Notes: a model not told the origin generated them from the sequence alone. A DNA stretch of 64,000 nt from Rhodobacteraceae bacterium XHP0102 (GCA_025751475.1 JAOWLD010000003.1:248001-312000), one strand, 5' to 3'. Numbered from the stretch's first letter, positions 53,806-63,515 are shown. Program-made: numbers and translations.

Positions 53806-54012
53806 ATGGCGATCCGCGAACAAAGCAACCTGCATAAGCGCCGCCTGAGCCGCAACATCGGCGTGGGCCTGAGCCTTGTCGCATTCTGTATCATTGTCTT
53901 TGGCATGACGGTGTCAAAGATCCGCGAAGGCTCCAAGATGGAGGCCTTTGATCATCAACCGCGCGTGTCAATGACCCCTGCCATTGAGGGGCAATCTGGA
54001 GGCACGCAATAA
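53806..54012 (+). CDS. Small membrane protein of the cta operon
   Basis: A 68-residue protein with one membrane helix (NIGVGLSLVAFCIIVFGMTV) after a basic N-terminus MAIREQSNLHKRRLSR. It sits 3 bases after ctaB and overlaps ctaG by 1 base, the position held by a small open frame in Rhodobacter and Paracoccus cta operons (sometimes called CoxF-like or an assembly protein). A role in oxidase assembly is inferred from position only. Confidence 0.83.
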   Translation: MAIREQSNLHKRRLSRNIGVGLSLVAFCIIVFGMTVSKIREGSKMEAFDHQPRVSMTPAIEGQSGGTQ

Positions 54013-54569
54013 TGGTCGATCATCGTAAAACAGTATTTGGCTTGCTTGGGGTTGTCGTCTTTATGGGCGCTATGGCATGGGCCGCCGTGCCGCTTTACGA
54101 TCTGTTTTGCCGTGTCACGGGCTTTGGGGGCACCACGCAGGTGGCCGAGGCCGAGTCCGATATCATCAAGGATCAGACCATCAAAGTGCGCTTTGATGCC
54201 AGCACTGCGCGGGATATGCCATGGGAATTCCGCCCCATGCAGCGCGAAATTGACGTGCGCCTTGGTGAGACCGCATTGGTGTTTTACGAGGCGTATAACC
54301 CCACCGACCGACCCGTTGCAGGAACGGCCAGTTTCAATGTGCTGCCCTACACAACGGGCGGGTATTTTGCCAAAATCGCCTGTTTTTGCTTCACCGAACA
54401 GGTGTTGCAACCTGGTGAACGGGTCGAGATGCCTGTGACCTTTTTCGTGGACCCCGCAATCTTGGACGATTGGGAGGCCTATGACACACAAGAAATTACA
54501 CTGTCCTACACATTTCATGTTATGGATATCACCGAAGACCTTGCCGCCTTGAGCGGCACAACTGAATGA
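54012..54569 (+). CDS. ctaG: Cytochrome c oxidase assembly protein CtaG/Cox11
   Basis: A 185-residue copper chaperone that inserts CuB into subunit I. A single N-terminal membrane anchor ([20 protein letters not shown]) is followed by a periplasmic Ig-like domain with the copper-binding pair in [15 protein letters not shown] (CFCF), and MPVTFFVDP. Length is normal. It overlaps the preceding small gene by 1 base and lies 23 bases before ctaE. Confidence 0.96.
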   Translation: MVDHRKTVFGLLGVVVFMGAMAWAAVPLYDLFCRVTGFGGTTQVAEAESDIIKDQTIKVRFDASTARDMPWEFRPMQREIDVRLGETALVFYEAYNPTDRPVAGTASFNVLPYTTGGYFAKIACFCFTEQVLQPGERVEMPVTFFVDPAILDDWEAYDTQEITLSYTFHVMDITEDLAALSGTTE

Positions 54570-54592
54570 CCGAAAGCGAAGGACCAAAACAG

Positions 54593-55402
54593 ATGGCCCA
54601 TCCAAAGAACCATGATTATCATATCATCTCGCCCTCGCTCTGGCCGCTGATTGCGTCCATTGGGGCTTTTGTAATGCTTGCGGGCAGCGTGCTGTGGATG
54701 CACGGCTCTGGCCCGTGGATGTTCCTGATGGGCCTTGTGGCCGTCCTTTATGTGATGTTCGGCTGGTGGTCGGATGTGGTTGCCGAAAGCAATCAAGGCG
54801 ATCACACCCCCGTGGTGCGGATCGGCCTGCGCTATGGGTTCATCATGTTCATCATGTCCGAATTGATGTTCTTCGTGGCGTGGTTCTGGGCCTTTTTCAA
54901 ACACGCCATTTACCCGATGAACGAATATGTCGGTTCGCAATATGTGCAGCCTGACTTCTACCAGATGGATGTCTGGCATCTGCCCTTGATCAACACGCTG
55001 GTTTTGTTGTTGTCGGGCGCGGCGGTGACATGGGCGCACCATGCGCTGGTCCATAACGAAAGCCGCAAGGATGTCGAATGGGGTCTGTTGATCGGTGTTG
55101 TCCTTGGCGTGATCTTCACGGGGCTTCAGGCCTATGAATATTGGGAATTATTGGTCCATAAAGACTGGACTTTTGGCGGCGATAAATTCTTCTCCACCTT
55201 CTTCCTTGCGACTGGGTTCCACGGGCTTCACGTGATTATCGGGACGATCTTCCTCTATATCTGCTACTTGCGTGTGCGCCGCGGCCATTTCACCGCCGAA
55301 AAGCATATCGGTTTCGAGGCTGCTGCATGGTATTGGCACTTTGTCGATGTGGTGTGGTTGTTCTTGTTCGCCGCAGTCTATATTTGGGGCTTGGGCGGCT
55401 GA
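54593..55402 (+). CDS. ctaE: Cytochrome c oxidase subunit III
   Basis: A 269-residue, seven-helix subunit that stabilises the oxidase. It begins [20 protein letters not shown] and contains [35 protein letters not shown] and [20 protein letters not shown], all diagnostic. The ATG at 54593 matches homologues and follows AAGGACC; an ATG at 54566 overlapping ctaG would add nine residues. A hairpin follows the gene. Confidence 0.97.
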   Translation: MAHPKNHDYHIISPSLWPLIASIGAFVMLAGSVLWMHGSGPWMFLMGLVAVLYVMFGWWSDVVAESNQGDHTPVVRIGLRYGFIMFIMSELMFFVAWFWAFFKHAIYPMNEYVGSQYVQPDFYQMDVWHLPLINTLVLLLSGAAVTWAHHALVHNESRKDVEWGLLIGVVLGVIFTGLQAYEYWELLVHKDWTFGGDKFFSTFFLATGFHGLHVIIGTIFLYICYLRVRRGHFTAEKHIGFEAAAWYWHFVDVVWLFLFAAVYIWGLGG

Positions 55403-55434
55403 GGGTTTAAACCCCGCAACATGAGGTTTCGCAG

Positions 55435-55463
55435 CGGCCCGCCCCTTTCGGTGGGCCGTTTCC
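55435..55463 (+). terminator. Hairpin between ctaE and surf1
   Basis: A 9-base stem CGGCCCGCC/GGTGGGCCG (one G-U pair) with a CCTTTC loop, followed by TTTCCTATTT. It may reduce read-through from ctaE into surf1. Confidence 0.65.
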
Positions 55464-55500
55464 TATTTGACCCACCGCAGATCAAAGGATTTGCTTGATT

Positions 55501-56199
55501 ATGGCACAGTCGCGCTTTGCGATTTTCTCGGTTTTGGCATTCGGGGTTGCGGGGGCCGCCATCCTGATTGCGCTTGGTGTTTGGCAAATGCAGCGTCTGA
55601 CGTGGAAAGAGGGCGTCTTGGCCGATATCGAGGCGCGGATCGTGGCCGCCCCTGTCACCCTGCCAGACGCGCCTGATGCCCTGCGCGACCGTTACCTGCC
55701 TGTGAGGCTTGAGGGTCAATTCCTCGGCGGTGAAGGGGATACGCTGCGCGTGCTGGTCAGCCGCAAGGGTTTTGGCGCAGGCTATCGCCTGATCTCTGGG
55801 TTCGAGGATGATCTGACAGGTCGCCGCATCCTTGTTGACCGTGGGTTTCTGCCCGTGGCCGAGGAGATGCGCGCCGCCCCTGCAGGCGATTTCGGCGTGA
55901 CAGGCAACCTGCATTGGCCCGATGATCGCAACAGCTCCACCCCCGATAATGACCGTGCTGCGAATATTTGGTTCGCACGTGATCTGGCGGATATGGCCGC
56001 GGTCTTGGATACGGAACCTTATCTGGTGGTGTTGCGCGACAGCAGCCCCCGTGAGGCCGATATCACCCCCTTGCCCGTGGACACATCGGCCATTCCCAAT
56101 GATCATTTAGAATATGCTGTAACATGGTTTTCGCTTGCCGCCGTGTGGTTGGGGATGACAGCCTATCTTCTGTGGCGTATCAGGCAACGACCAGTGTAA
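55501..56199 (+). CDS. SURF1 family oxidase assembly protein
   Basis: A 232-residue membrane protein involved in heme a3 insertion into subunit I. Two membrane helices, one at each end (FSVLAFGVAGAAILIALGVW and YAVTWFSLAAVWLGMTAYLL), flank a periplasmic domain with the family motifs LGVWQMQRLTWKEGVL and ILVDRGFLP, then NDHLEYAVTWFSLA. The ATG at 55501 is preferred; a TTG two codons earlier is in frame. It ends 16 bases before thrC. Confidence 0.93.
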   Translation: MAQSRFAIFSVLAFGVAGAAILIALGVWQMQRLTWKEGVLADIEARIVAAPVTLPDAPDALRDRYLPVRLEGQFLGGEGDTLRVLVSRKGFGAGYRLISGFEDDLTGRRILVDRGFLPVAEEMRAAPAGDFGVTGNLHWPDDRNSSTPDNDRAANIWFARDLADMAAVLDTEPYLVVLRDSSPREADITPLPVDTSAIPNDHLEYAVTWFSLAAVWLGMTAYLLWRIRQRPV

Positions 56200-56215
56200 A
56201 GGGACTCATTCATCC

Positions 56216-57604
56216 ATGCGTTATATCTCCACCCGTGGCACGGCGCCTGAGCTGACATTCGAAGAAGCGATGCTGACGGGGCTTGCCCGTGACGGTGGCC
56301 TTTATGTTCCCGCCGAGATACCGCAAATCTCGCACAGTGATATCGCGGCGCTTGCGGGCCTGTCCTATGAAGAGGTTGCCTTTCGCGTGATGCGTCCCTT
56401 TGTGGGTGATACATTCAGCGACAGTGAATTTGGCGATATCATCACCCGCGCCTATCAGGGCTTTCGCCATGCCAGCCGCGCGCCGCTCAAGGAATTGGCC
56501 CCCAATCATTTCCTGATGGAGTTGTTCCACGGCCCCACGCTTGCCTTCAAAGATTTCGCGATGCAGCTGATCGGTCAGATGTTTGAGCACACGCTGACAA
56601 AACGCGGCCAGCACGTGACCATCGTGGGTGCCACATCTGGCGATACAGGCTCCGCCGCGATGGAGGCGTTTCGCGGGCTTGATGCGGTGTCGGTGTTTAT
56701 CCTGTTTCCGCATGGGCGCGTCTCCGAGGTGCAGCGCCGTCAGATGACAACCGTGGCCGAGGCCAATGCCCACGCCTTGGCCATTGACGGCACGTTTGAC
56801 GATGCACAGGCGCGGCTGAAGGATATGTTTAATGATCTCAGCTTCCGCGATGAGGTGCGTCTTGCAGGGGTAAACTCCATCAACTGGGCCCGCGTTATGG
56901 CGCAGGTGGTCTATTACTTCACCGCAGCCGTCAGCCTAGGCGCGCCGCATCGCGCCGTCAGCTTTACGGTGCCAACGGGCAATTTTGGCGATATTTTCGC
57001 GGGCTATATTGCGCGTCAAATGGGTCTGCCGATTGATCGCCTTGTGGTGGCGACCAACAGCAATGACATTTTGGATCGTGCCTTGCGCACGGGCGGCTAT
57101 CATATGGGCGGCGTGCAGGCCACAATCAGCCCGTCCATGGATATTGAAGTCTCGTCCAATTTTGAGCGCGCGCTGTTTGATGCTTATGGCCGTGACGCAG
57201 GCGCGGTGGTGCAATCCATGGCCGCGCTGAAATCCGAAGGTGGGTTTGACATCAGCCAAGGCGCGCTTGAGGCCTTGCGTGACATCTTTGCCTCTGGCCG
57301 CGCGGATGAGGCCGAAACCTCCGCCATGATTGCATCGTGCCTTGCCACATCGGGCGAGTTGCTCTGCCCCCATTCCGCCGTGGGGGTTCATGTGGCCCAA
57401 GATCATCTTGGGGCGACCCCAATGGTCACACTGGCCACTGCGCATCCTGCGAAATTCCCCGATGCGGTCGAGGCGGCAACGGGCATCCGCCCCGCATTAC
57501 CGCCCCATATGGCAGATTTGTTTGAGCGTTCCGAACGGGTCCAGCGCGTCCCCAATGACCTTGCCGCCCTTGAGGCGTTGATCCGCGAAAAGGTGGCCGC
57601 ATGA
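56216..57604 (+). CDS. thrC: Threonine synthase
   Basis: A 462-residue PLP enzyme that converts O-phosphohomoserine to threonine. It starts MRYISTRGTAPELTFEEAML. The Schiff-base lysine is Lys112 in FHGPTLAFKDFAMQLIGQM. Further family blocks are IVGATSGDTGSAAMEAFRG, VNSINWARVMAQVVYYFTA and VPTGNFGDIFAGYIARQMG. It belongs to the longer, proteobacterial/fungal-like group. It is 16 bases after surf1 and overlaps the M16 peptidase by 4 bases, an order usual in Rhodobacteraceae. Confidence 0.97.
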   Translation: MRYISTRGTAPELTFEEAMLTGLARDGGLYVPAEIPQISHSDIAALAGLSYEEVAFRVMRPFVGDTFSDSEFGDIITRAYQGFRHASRAPLKELAPNHFLMELFHGPTLAFKDFAMQLIGQMFEHTLTKRGQHVTIVGATSGDTGSAAMEAFRGLDAVSVFILFPHGRVSEVQRRQMTTVAEANAHALAIDGTFDDAQARLKDMFNDLSFRDEVRLAGVNSINWARVMAQVVYYFTAAVSLGAPHRAVSFTVPTGNFGDIFAGYIARQMGLPIDRLVVATNSNDILDRALRTGGYHMGGVQATISPSMDIEVSSNFERALFDAYGRDAGAVVQSMAALKSEGGFDISQGALEALRDIFASGRADEAETSAMIASCLATSGELLCPHSAVGVHVAQDHLGATPMVTLATAHPAKFPDAVEAATGIRPALPPHMADLFERSERVQRVPNDLAALEALIREKVAA

Positions 57605-58863
57605 GCGTGCAGATGCATCAATTGTCCAACGGGATGCGGGTCATCACCGAACGGATGGAGGGGCTGCAATCCGCCGCCATCGGCATTTGGGTCTCTGCGG
57701 GTGGCCGTCATGAGCGGGTCGAGCAAAATGGCATCGCCCATTTCCTAGAACATATGGCCTTTAAGGGCACCAAACGGCGCAGCGCGCTGCAAATCGCCGA
57801 GGAGATCGAGGATGTGGGCGGCTATATCAACGCCTATACCTCGCGCGAGGTGACCGCCTATTACGCGCGCGTCTTGGAACAGGATGTGCCCCTTGCCCTT
57901 GATATGATTGCCGATATCGTGCTGAACCCCGTCTTTGACCCGCGCGAGATCGAGGTGGAGCGCGGCGTGATCTTGCAAGAAATCGGTCAGGCCAATGACA
58001 CGCCCGATGATGTGATTTTCGACTGGCTTCAGGAAATCGCCTATCCCGACCAACCGCTTGGCCGCACCATTCTTGGGCCAAGCGAGCGGGTGCGCGGTTT
58101 TGGCCGCGAGGATTTCAGCCAATTCGTGGCCGAACATTACGGCCCTGATCAAATGATCCTATCCGCCGCAGGCGCGGTGGATCATGACCAGATTGTGCGA
58201 CTGGCCGAAGAGAATTTTGGCCATTTGGCCTCGCGCCGCGCGGCGCCTGCACCCATGGCGCAATTTGCGGGCGGGGAATTCCGCAAGGTCAAGAAATTGG
58301 AACAGGCCCATATTGCCATGGCTTTTGAGACGCCCGGCTATCGGTCTGACGACATCTACACCGCGCAGATTTACGCAAGTGCGCTTGGGGGTGGGATGTC
58401 CTCGCGTCTGTTCCAAGAACTGCGCGAAAAGCGCGGTCTGTGCTATTCGATCTTTGCGCAAGTGGGGGCCTTTGATGAAACGGGGCTTTTGACGATTTAC
58501 GCAGGCACAGGCGGTAAGGATGTGGGGGATTTGGCGCTTTTGAGCATGGATGAGATCAAACGCGCGGCCAGTGACTTGAACCAAGCAGAGCTTGACCGCG
58601 CGCGCGCGCAGATGAAAGCGGGGCTGTTGATGGGGTTGGAAAGCCCGTCTTCGCGCGCCGAGCGTCTGGCGCGGGTTTTGGCGATTTGGGATCGCGTTCC
58701 GCCGCTTGAGGAAACGGTGGCGCGTATTGACGCGGTCAGCCTTGAGCATATCCGTGACTTTGGCGCAGGGATTGCCGAAAGTGGCACGCTTGCCTTGGCG
58801 CTTTATGGTCCTGTGGGCAAGGCCCCTGACCTTGCGCAAATATCTGCGCGACTGGCGGCCTGA
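57601..58863 (+). CDS. M16 family zinc peptidase (mitochondrial-processing-peptidase-like)
   Basis: A 420-residue peptidase. The inverted zinc motif HFLEH is at His47-Glu50-His51 (GIAHFLEHMAFKGTKRR), with the distal Glu in the ERGVILQEIGQANDTPDD helix. The C-terminal M16_C half includes YASALGGGMSSRLFQELREKRG, LCYSIFA, so both halves of an active subunit are in one chain. Its natural substrates in bacteria are not known. It is coupled to thrC (4-base overlap) and to the acetyltransferase gene (1-base overlap). Confidence 0.94.
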   Translation: MSVQMHQLSNGMRVITERMEGLQSAAIGIWVSAGGRHERVEQNGIAHFLEHMAFKGTKRRSALQIAEEIEDVGGYINAYTSREVTAYYARVLEQDVPLALDMIADIVLNPVFDPREIEVERGVILQEIGQANDTPDDVIFDWLQEIAYPDQPLGRTILGPSERVRGFGREDFSQFVAEHYGPDQMILSAAGAVDHDQIVRLAEENFGHLASRRAAPAPMAQFAGGEFRKVKKLEQAHIAMAFETPGYRSDDIYTAQIYASALGGGMSSRLFQELREKRGLCYSIFAQVGAFDETGLLTIYAGTGGKDVGDLALLSMDEIKRAASDLNQAELDRARAQMKAGLLMGLESPSSRAERLARVLAIWDRVPPLEETVARIDAVSLEHIRDFGAGIAESGTLALALYGPVGKAPDLAQISARLAA

Positions 58864-59447
58864 TGCTGCGGCGGCGGCCGAAACTTGCCATCGAGACGGA
58901 GCGTATGACGCTGCGCTTGCCGCTGCATGAAGATTACAGGCATTGGGCGGGTCTGCGCGAAGCATCCGCCGAATTTCTCAAACCATGGGAGCCATCTTGG
59001 TCTGCCGATCATTTGACGCGCAAAAGTTTTTCCGCGCGGGTCTATTGGGCGCAGCGCGCCTCATCCGAGGAAAGCGCGCTGCCCCTTTTTTTGATCCGCC
59101 GCACGGACAACCGCCTGCTGGGGGCCGTGACCTTGGACAATATCCGCCGCGGACCCGCGCAAGCAGGCACAATTGGATATTGGGTGGGGGCGCCCTATGC
59201 CCGCCAAGGGTATATGCGCGAGGCCGTGGTGGCCTTGATCCACTATGCCTTTACCCGTCTTGATCTGTCCCGCATCGAAAGCGCCTGTTTGCCAGAAAAC
59301 ACCCCCTCCCGTGGTCTTTTGGAGAAATGCGGCTATAAGTATGAAGGGGTCGCGCAAAGCTATTTGCAGATCAATGGGCGTTGGCGCAATCATGTGCTTT
59401 ACGCCAATTTGCGCAGTGACCGCCGTGGCCGCACCGAAGCGGGCTAA
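58863..59447 (+). CDS. GNAT family acetyltransferase (RimJ-type)
   Basis: A 194-residue protein of the RimJ/RimL group: IETERMTLRLPLHEDYRHW, FLKPWEPSWSADHLTRKSF, then IGYWVGAPYARQGYMREAVV (acetyl-CoA loop) and IESACLPENTPSRGLLEKCG, YKYEGVAQSYLQINGRW. Known members acetylate ribosomal protein N-termini; the true target is unknown. It shares one base with the M16 gene (TGATG). Confidence 0.92.
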   Translation: MLRRRPKLAIETERMTLRLPLHEDYRHWAGLREASAEFLKPWEPSWSADHLTRKSFSARVYWAQRASSEESALPLFLIRRTDNRLLGAVTLDNIRRGPAQAGTIGYWVGAPYARQGYMREAVVALIHYAFTRLDLSRIESACLPENTPSRGLLEKCGYKYEGVAQSYLQINGRWRNHVLYANLRSDRRGRTEAG

Positions 59448-59474
59448 GGCTTTGTGGGTGTAAGGGGGACAGGC

Positions 59475-60887
59475 GTGACGAATTCATCAAAACTTGCCGC
59501 GTTGAAGGGCGATCTGCCCGCCGATATCTGGCGCGCGGCGACCCCAAACTATCTCGAAGAGCCGCGCGGGCGGTGGCAGGGCAAAGCTGCGGCTGTTTTG
59601 GCGCCGCGTTCCACCGAAGAGGTGGCCGTGGCTGTGCGTGCCTGCGCGGCACATGGGGTGGCGGTGATCCCCTATGGCGGCGGCACGGGATTGGTCGGTG
59701 GGCAGCTTTCGGAAAGTTTTGATCACGGCGTGATCTTGTCGATGGAGCGGATGCGCGGGATCCGCGCCATGGATGAGGATGGCCGCAGCCTAACCGTAGA
59801 GGCGGGCGTGATCTTGGCCGATATTCACGCAACCGCGCAAAAGGCGGGGCTGCTTTTTCCCTTAAGCCTTGCAAGCCAAGGATCGGCGCGCATCGGCGGG
59901 CTATTGGCCACCAATGCGGGCGGGGTCAATGTGCTGCGCTATGGCAATGCGCGGGATTTGGTTTTGGGGATCGAGGCGGTGATGCCTGATGGCAGCATTT
60001 ACCATGGCCTGTCCCCTCTGCGCAAAAACAACACGGGCTATGATCTGCGCCATTTGCTGATCGGATCGGAAGGCACGCTTGGCGTGATCACGGCGGCCAG
60101 TTTGCGCCTCTTCCCCGAGCCTGCGGCCCAAGGGGCCGCGTTGATGGCGGTGTCTGATCCGCACGCGGCCCTGTCCTTGTTGCGCATGGCACAAGATCAG
60201 GTGGGGGAGGCGTTATCGGCTTTTGAATTGATGCACCGCCAAGGCTTTGATTTTTTGGCCGAAGTCGGGCCAGACTTGCGGCAACCTTTTGATGAGATTC
60301 CAGATTGGTCTGTGCTGATTGATCTGGGCTGTGGTGCGGGGCAAGATCCTGCTGCGCTGCTAGAGCGGCTGTTTGCAGATGCGTTTGAGGCGGGATTGGT
60401 CAGCGATGGGGTGATCGCCCAATCCATGGCGCAGCGCGATGATTTCTGGGCCTTGCGCGAAAACATCCCGGAGGCCAATCGGCGCATCGGTGCGGTCAGC
60501 TCGCATGATATTTCACTGCCCGTGGGTTTGGTGCCGCAATTTATTGACACCATCCCTGCACATATGGCGCAAATTGGCGATTTTCGGCACAATTGCTTTG
60601 GTCACATGGGGGATGGGAACCTGCATTACAACATCTTTCCCGTCTCAGGCAAAACCCGCGCCGATCATGTCACGCAGCGCGATGAGATCAAGCGCGTGAT
60701 GCATGATCTTGTGCACCAGATGGGCGGTTCGGTTTCGGCCGAACACGGCATCGGGCGGCTGAAAGTCGATGATCTGGAGCGTTATGGCGACCCTGCCAAA
60801 TTAGCCGCCATGCGCGCGATCAAAATGGCCTTGGACCCACAGGGCATTATGAACCCTGGTGCTGTGCTGCGCGCCAACGGCGGCTAA
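59475..60887 (+). CDS. FAD-binding oxidoreductase, D-2-hydroxyacid/D-lactate dehydrogenase (GlcD/D2HGDH) type
   Basis: A 470-residue flavoprotein of the VAO/PCMH family. The N-terminal FAD domain has VIPYGGGTGLVGGQL, LEAGVILADIHATA-like and GSARIGGLLATNAGGVNVLR with RYGNARDLVLG. The C-terminal FAD-oxidase_C domain has the metal-site His residues in FGHMGDGNLHYNIF and VSAEHGIGRLKVDDLERY. The order fits D-2-hydroxyglutarate or D-lactate dehydrogenases. The GTG at 59475 has a GGGGGACAGG site. It is the last gene of the cta-thrC series. Confidence 0.92.
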   Translation: MTNSSKLAALKGDLPADIWRAATPNYLEEPRGRWQGKAAAVLAPRSTEEVAVAVRACAAHGVAVIPYGGGTGLVGGQLSESFDHGVILSMERMRGIRAMDEDGRSLTVEAGVILADIHATAQKAGLLFPLSLASQGSARIGGLLATNAGGVNVLRYGNARDLVLGIEAVMPDGSIYHGLSPLRKNNTGYDLRHLLIGSEGTLGVITAASLRLFPEPAAQGAALMAVSDPHAALSLLRMAQDQVGEALSAFELMHRQGFDFLAEVGPDLRQPFDEIPDWSVLIDLGCGAGQDPAALLERLFADAFEAGLVSDGVIAQSMAQRDDFWALRENIPEANRRIGAVSSHDISLPVGLVPQFIDTIPAHMAQIGDFRHNCFGHMGDGNLHYNIFPVSGKTRADHVTQRDEIKRVMHDLVHQMGGSVSAEHGIGRLKVDDLERYGDPAKLAAMRAIKMALDPQGIMNPGAVLRANGG

Positions 60888-60890
60888 GGC

Positions 60891-62039
60891 CTATTCCTCA
60901 GGCGGGATAAGGCGCAATTCGCCCGCCTCCTCCAGATCACGAATGGCTGCGATGACCGTGTTCATGGCCGCTTCGCCCTCTTCCAGACGCGGGGTTTCAC
61001 GGGCATTGGCATCTTCGCGGATTTGTTCGGCCAAGCGTTTGGACATATTGCCCAACAAGAATTCCACCACGGCAGGGCAGGATTTCAGCCCCGCAGCCAA
61101 GGCCGTGAGCATTGTTTCGCCATCGACCTTGCGCATGACCTTGGCCACATCCTTGGCGTCCAGTCGGCGTGGGATATGTTCGAAGGTAAAGATCGCGCGC
61201 TTGACCTCTTCGCCAAAGGCGGCATCGCGGGCCATCAACCCCTTGAGGATCGCCTCGCGCGCAGAGCCGCGCGCAGCGTTGAGCATGGCCCCGACCCGCT
61301 CGACCGCCGATGCCTTGAACACCGAACGGGGCTGCGATTGCATCTGTTTAAGCAGGGCCTTGCCGATTTTTTCGACCATAATGGGCGTAACAGTTGCGGT
61401 TAGTGATATCGCATGGGCCACTTGCGGCGCGCGATCCTCGGGCAGGCCCGCCAGAATTTCGGCGGCCTTGGCCACGCCGATTTTTGACAGCAAAATCGCG
61501 CAAACTTCGGCGCTTTCATGGGCCAAAAGCGGCGTGAGACGCTCGGAGGGCATCGCGGCAAGGATGGGCCATGGATCGGACCCATCGCCTGCAGCCGCCT
61601 TGGATTTCAGATTTTCAGCGGCATTGGGAGACAGGTGTTGCTCCAACATCTGCACAGCATCGGGCAATGCACTGGGGAAGGTCAGCGCCAGATCATCCAA
61701 GGCTTCGGCAAATTCGCGGATCACCGCGTAGAGCGTGTCACGGTTAACGGGCCCCAAGCTTGACATCGTCAGGGCAAGGGCCTCCTGTTGGTCGGGCGGC
61801 AGGCGATCAATCGAAGGGGCCAATCCCTGCGACAGCAGCAGCCGCACAATCACCGCCGCCTTTTGCGATTGTTTGAGCCGCCGCACCCGCGATGCGCGGG
61901 TTTGTAGGCCCTGAATGGCCATCGCGGCGGGACCAAGGATATCCTCCTCTTGCGTCTCATCGAAACGCGACCCGCTCAACGGGTCTGTAACCTTGGACGC
62001 GGAACCCCCCGCATCCATATCCTGCGCTAGCATATCCAT
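60891..62039 (-). CDS. fliG: Flagellar motor switch protein FliG-like
   Basis: A 382-residue protein. The three FliG parts can be followed: N-terminal helices with QKAAVIVRLLLSQG, the middle domain around LAHESAEVCAILLSKIGVAK and LAGLPEDRAPQVAHAISL, and the torque-generating C-terminus: FEHIPRRLDAKDVAKVMRKV, then LGNMSKRLAEQIREDANARE and IRDLEEAGELRL. The usual EHPQ motif of the middle domain is HESA here. About 50 extra N-terminal residues are present. No other flagellar genes are in the window. The ATG at 62039 (MDMLAQDMDAGG) has an AAGGG site; ATG 62045 is also possible. Confidence 0.85.
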   Translation of the reverse strand: MDMLAQDMDAGGSASKVTDPLSGSRFDETQEEDILGPAAMAIQGLQTRASRVRRLKQSQKAAVIVRLLLSQGLAPSIDRLPPDQQEALALTMSSLGPVNRDTLYAVIREFAEALDDLALTFPSALPDAVQMLEQHLSPNAAENLKSKAAAGDGSDPWPILAAMPSERLTPLLAHESAEVCAILLSKIGVAKAAEILAGLPEDRAPQVAHAISLTATVTPIMVEKIGKALLKQMQSQPRSVFKASAVERVGAMLNAARGSAREAILKGLMARDAAFGEEVKRAIFTFEHIPRRLDAKDVAKVMRKVDGETMLTALAAGLKSCPAVVEFLLGNMSKRLAEQIREDANARETPRLEEGEAAMNTVIAAIRDLEEAGELRLIPPEE

Positions 62040-62151
62040 GCCCATCACCCTTATCTCGCTACACCCGTGGGGGAATGTGACGGCAAATCCTTAATCATTG
62101 CCTAGCGAATGAGATGGCCTTGGCCCCATTATACGCAGGATTTTAAGCGAT

Positions 62152-62184
62152 TTAATGAAAACCCCGCCACAATTGGGCGGGGTT
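62152..62184 (-). terminator. Terminator of purB
   Basis: A perfect 9-base stem AACCCCGCC/GGCGGGGTT (62160-62168, 62176-62184) with a 7-base loop. On the minus strand the stem is followed by TTCATTAAA. It is 30 bases after the purB stop. Confidence 0.75.
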
Positions 62185-62213
62185 CATGGATCCTCGTTCA
62201 GGTGTGGGGCGCC

Positions 62214-63515
62214 TTAGCCAAAGACACGTTTGAAAATCGTGTCCACGTGTTTGGTGTGATAGCCAAGGTCGAATTTTTCCTCGATTTCATCGGGGCTAAG
62301 GGCTGCTGTCACCTCGGCATCTGCCAGAAGCTCGGTTTTGAAATCTGCGCCCTTTTCCCAAACCTTCATCGCATTGCGTTGCACAAGGCGATAGGCATCT
62401 TCGCGGCTAACACCCGCTTGCGTCAACGCCAAAAGCACGCGCTGCGACATCACCAGACCCTTGAACTTGTTCATATTGGCCAGCATCGTTTCAGGATAGA
62501 TCACCAGTTTCTCGATCACCCCCGCCAAGCGGTTTAGGGCGAAATCCAGCGTGATGGTGGCATCTGGTGCAATCCCGCGCTCAACCGAGCTGTGCGAGAT
62601 ATCCCGCTCATGCCACAGCGCCACATTTTCCATGGCAGGGATCACCGCCATGCGCACAAGCCGCGCAAGACCTGTCAGGTTTTCGGTCAAGACGGGGTTG
62701 CGCTTATGCGGCATCGCGGAGGAGCCTTTTTGCCCCGCAGAAAAGAATTCTTCGGCCTCCAACACCTCGGTGCGCTGCATATGGCGGATTTCGATGGCGA
62801 TATTTTCGATGCTGCTGGCAATCACGCCAAGCGTGGCAAAGAACATCGCGTGGCGATCCCGTGGGATCACTTGGGTTGAGATGGGTTCGGGGGACAGGCC
62901 CATCATTTTGCACACGTGCGCCTCCACCGCGGGATCGATATTCGCGAATGTGCCAACCGCGCCTGAAATGGCACCCGTGGCGATCTCGGCACGCGCGGCT
63001 TGCAGGCGGGCCTTGTTGCGGTCCATTTCGGCATAGAACCGTGCGAAGGTCAGGCCCATTGTCGTGGGTTCCGCGTGGATGCCGTGACTGCGGCCAATCC
63101 GAACGGTGTCTTTATGCTCAATCGCGCGGGTTTTCAGCGCGGCCAAGACCTTATCGAGATCAGCCAAAAGGATATCCGCCGCGCGGACAAGCTGCACATT
63201 AAGCGTGGTGTCGAGAACATCTGAGGAGGTCATGCCCTGATGCACAAAACGTGCATCCTCGGCCCCGATATGCTCGGCCAGATGGGTGAGAAAGGCGATG
63301 ACATCATGCTTGGTCACCGCTTCAATCTCGTCAATGCGGGCCACATCGAATTCTACATCCTTGGCCTTCCATACGGCGGCGGCGTTTTCGCGGGGGATCA
63401 CGCCAAGATCGGCTTGCGCATCGCAGGCGTGCGCCTCGATCTCATACCAGATGCGGAATTTGGTTTCTGGGGACCAGATGGCGACCATTTCAGGGCGGGC
63501 ATAACGGGGGATCAT
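62214..63515 (-). CDS. purB: Adenylosuccinate lyase
   Basis: A 433-residue enzyme acting twice in purine synthesis (SAICAR and adenylosuccinate cleavage). It starts MIPRYARPEMVAIWSPETKF. The signature loop GSSAMPHKRNPVLTENLTGL includes the catalytic Ser, and FVHQGMTSSDVLDTTLNVQL and GRSHGIHAEPTTMGLTFARF are typical. Length is normal for the shorter bacterial type. It is followed by a terminator and is divergent from the DUF6314 gene. Confidence 0.97.
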   Translation of the reverse strand: MIPRYARPEMVAIWSPETKFRIWYEIEAHACDAQADLGVIPRENAAAVWKAKDVEFDVARIDEIEAVTKHDVIAFLTHLAEHIGAEDARFVHQGMTSSDVLDTTLNVQLVRAADILLADLDKVLAALKTRAIEHKDTVRIGRSHGIHAEPTTMGLTFARFYAEMDRNKARLQAARAEIATGAISGAVGTFANIDPAVEAHVCKMMGLSPEPISTQVIPRDRHAMFFATLGVIASSIENIAIEIRHMQRTEVLEAEEFFSAGQKGSSAMPHKRNPVLTENLTGLARLVRMAVIPAMENVALWHERDISHSSVERGIAPDATITLDFALNRLAGVIEKLVIYPETMLANMNKFKGLVMSQRVLLALTQAGVSREDAYRLVQRNAMKVWEKGADFKTELLADAEVTAALSPDEIEEKFDLGYHTKHVDTIFKRVFG

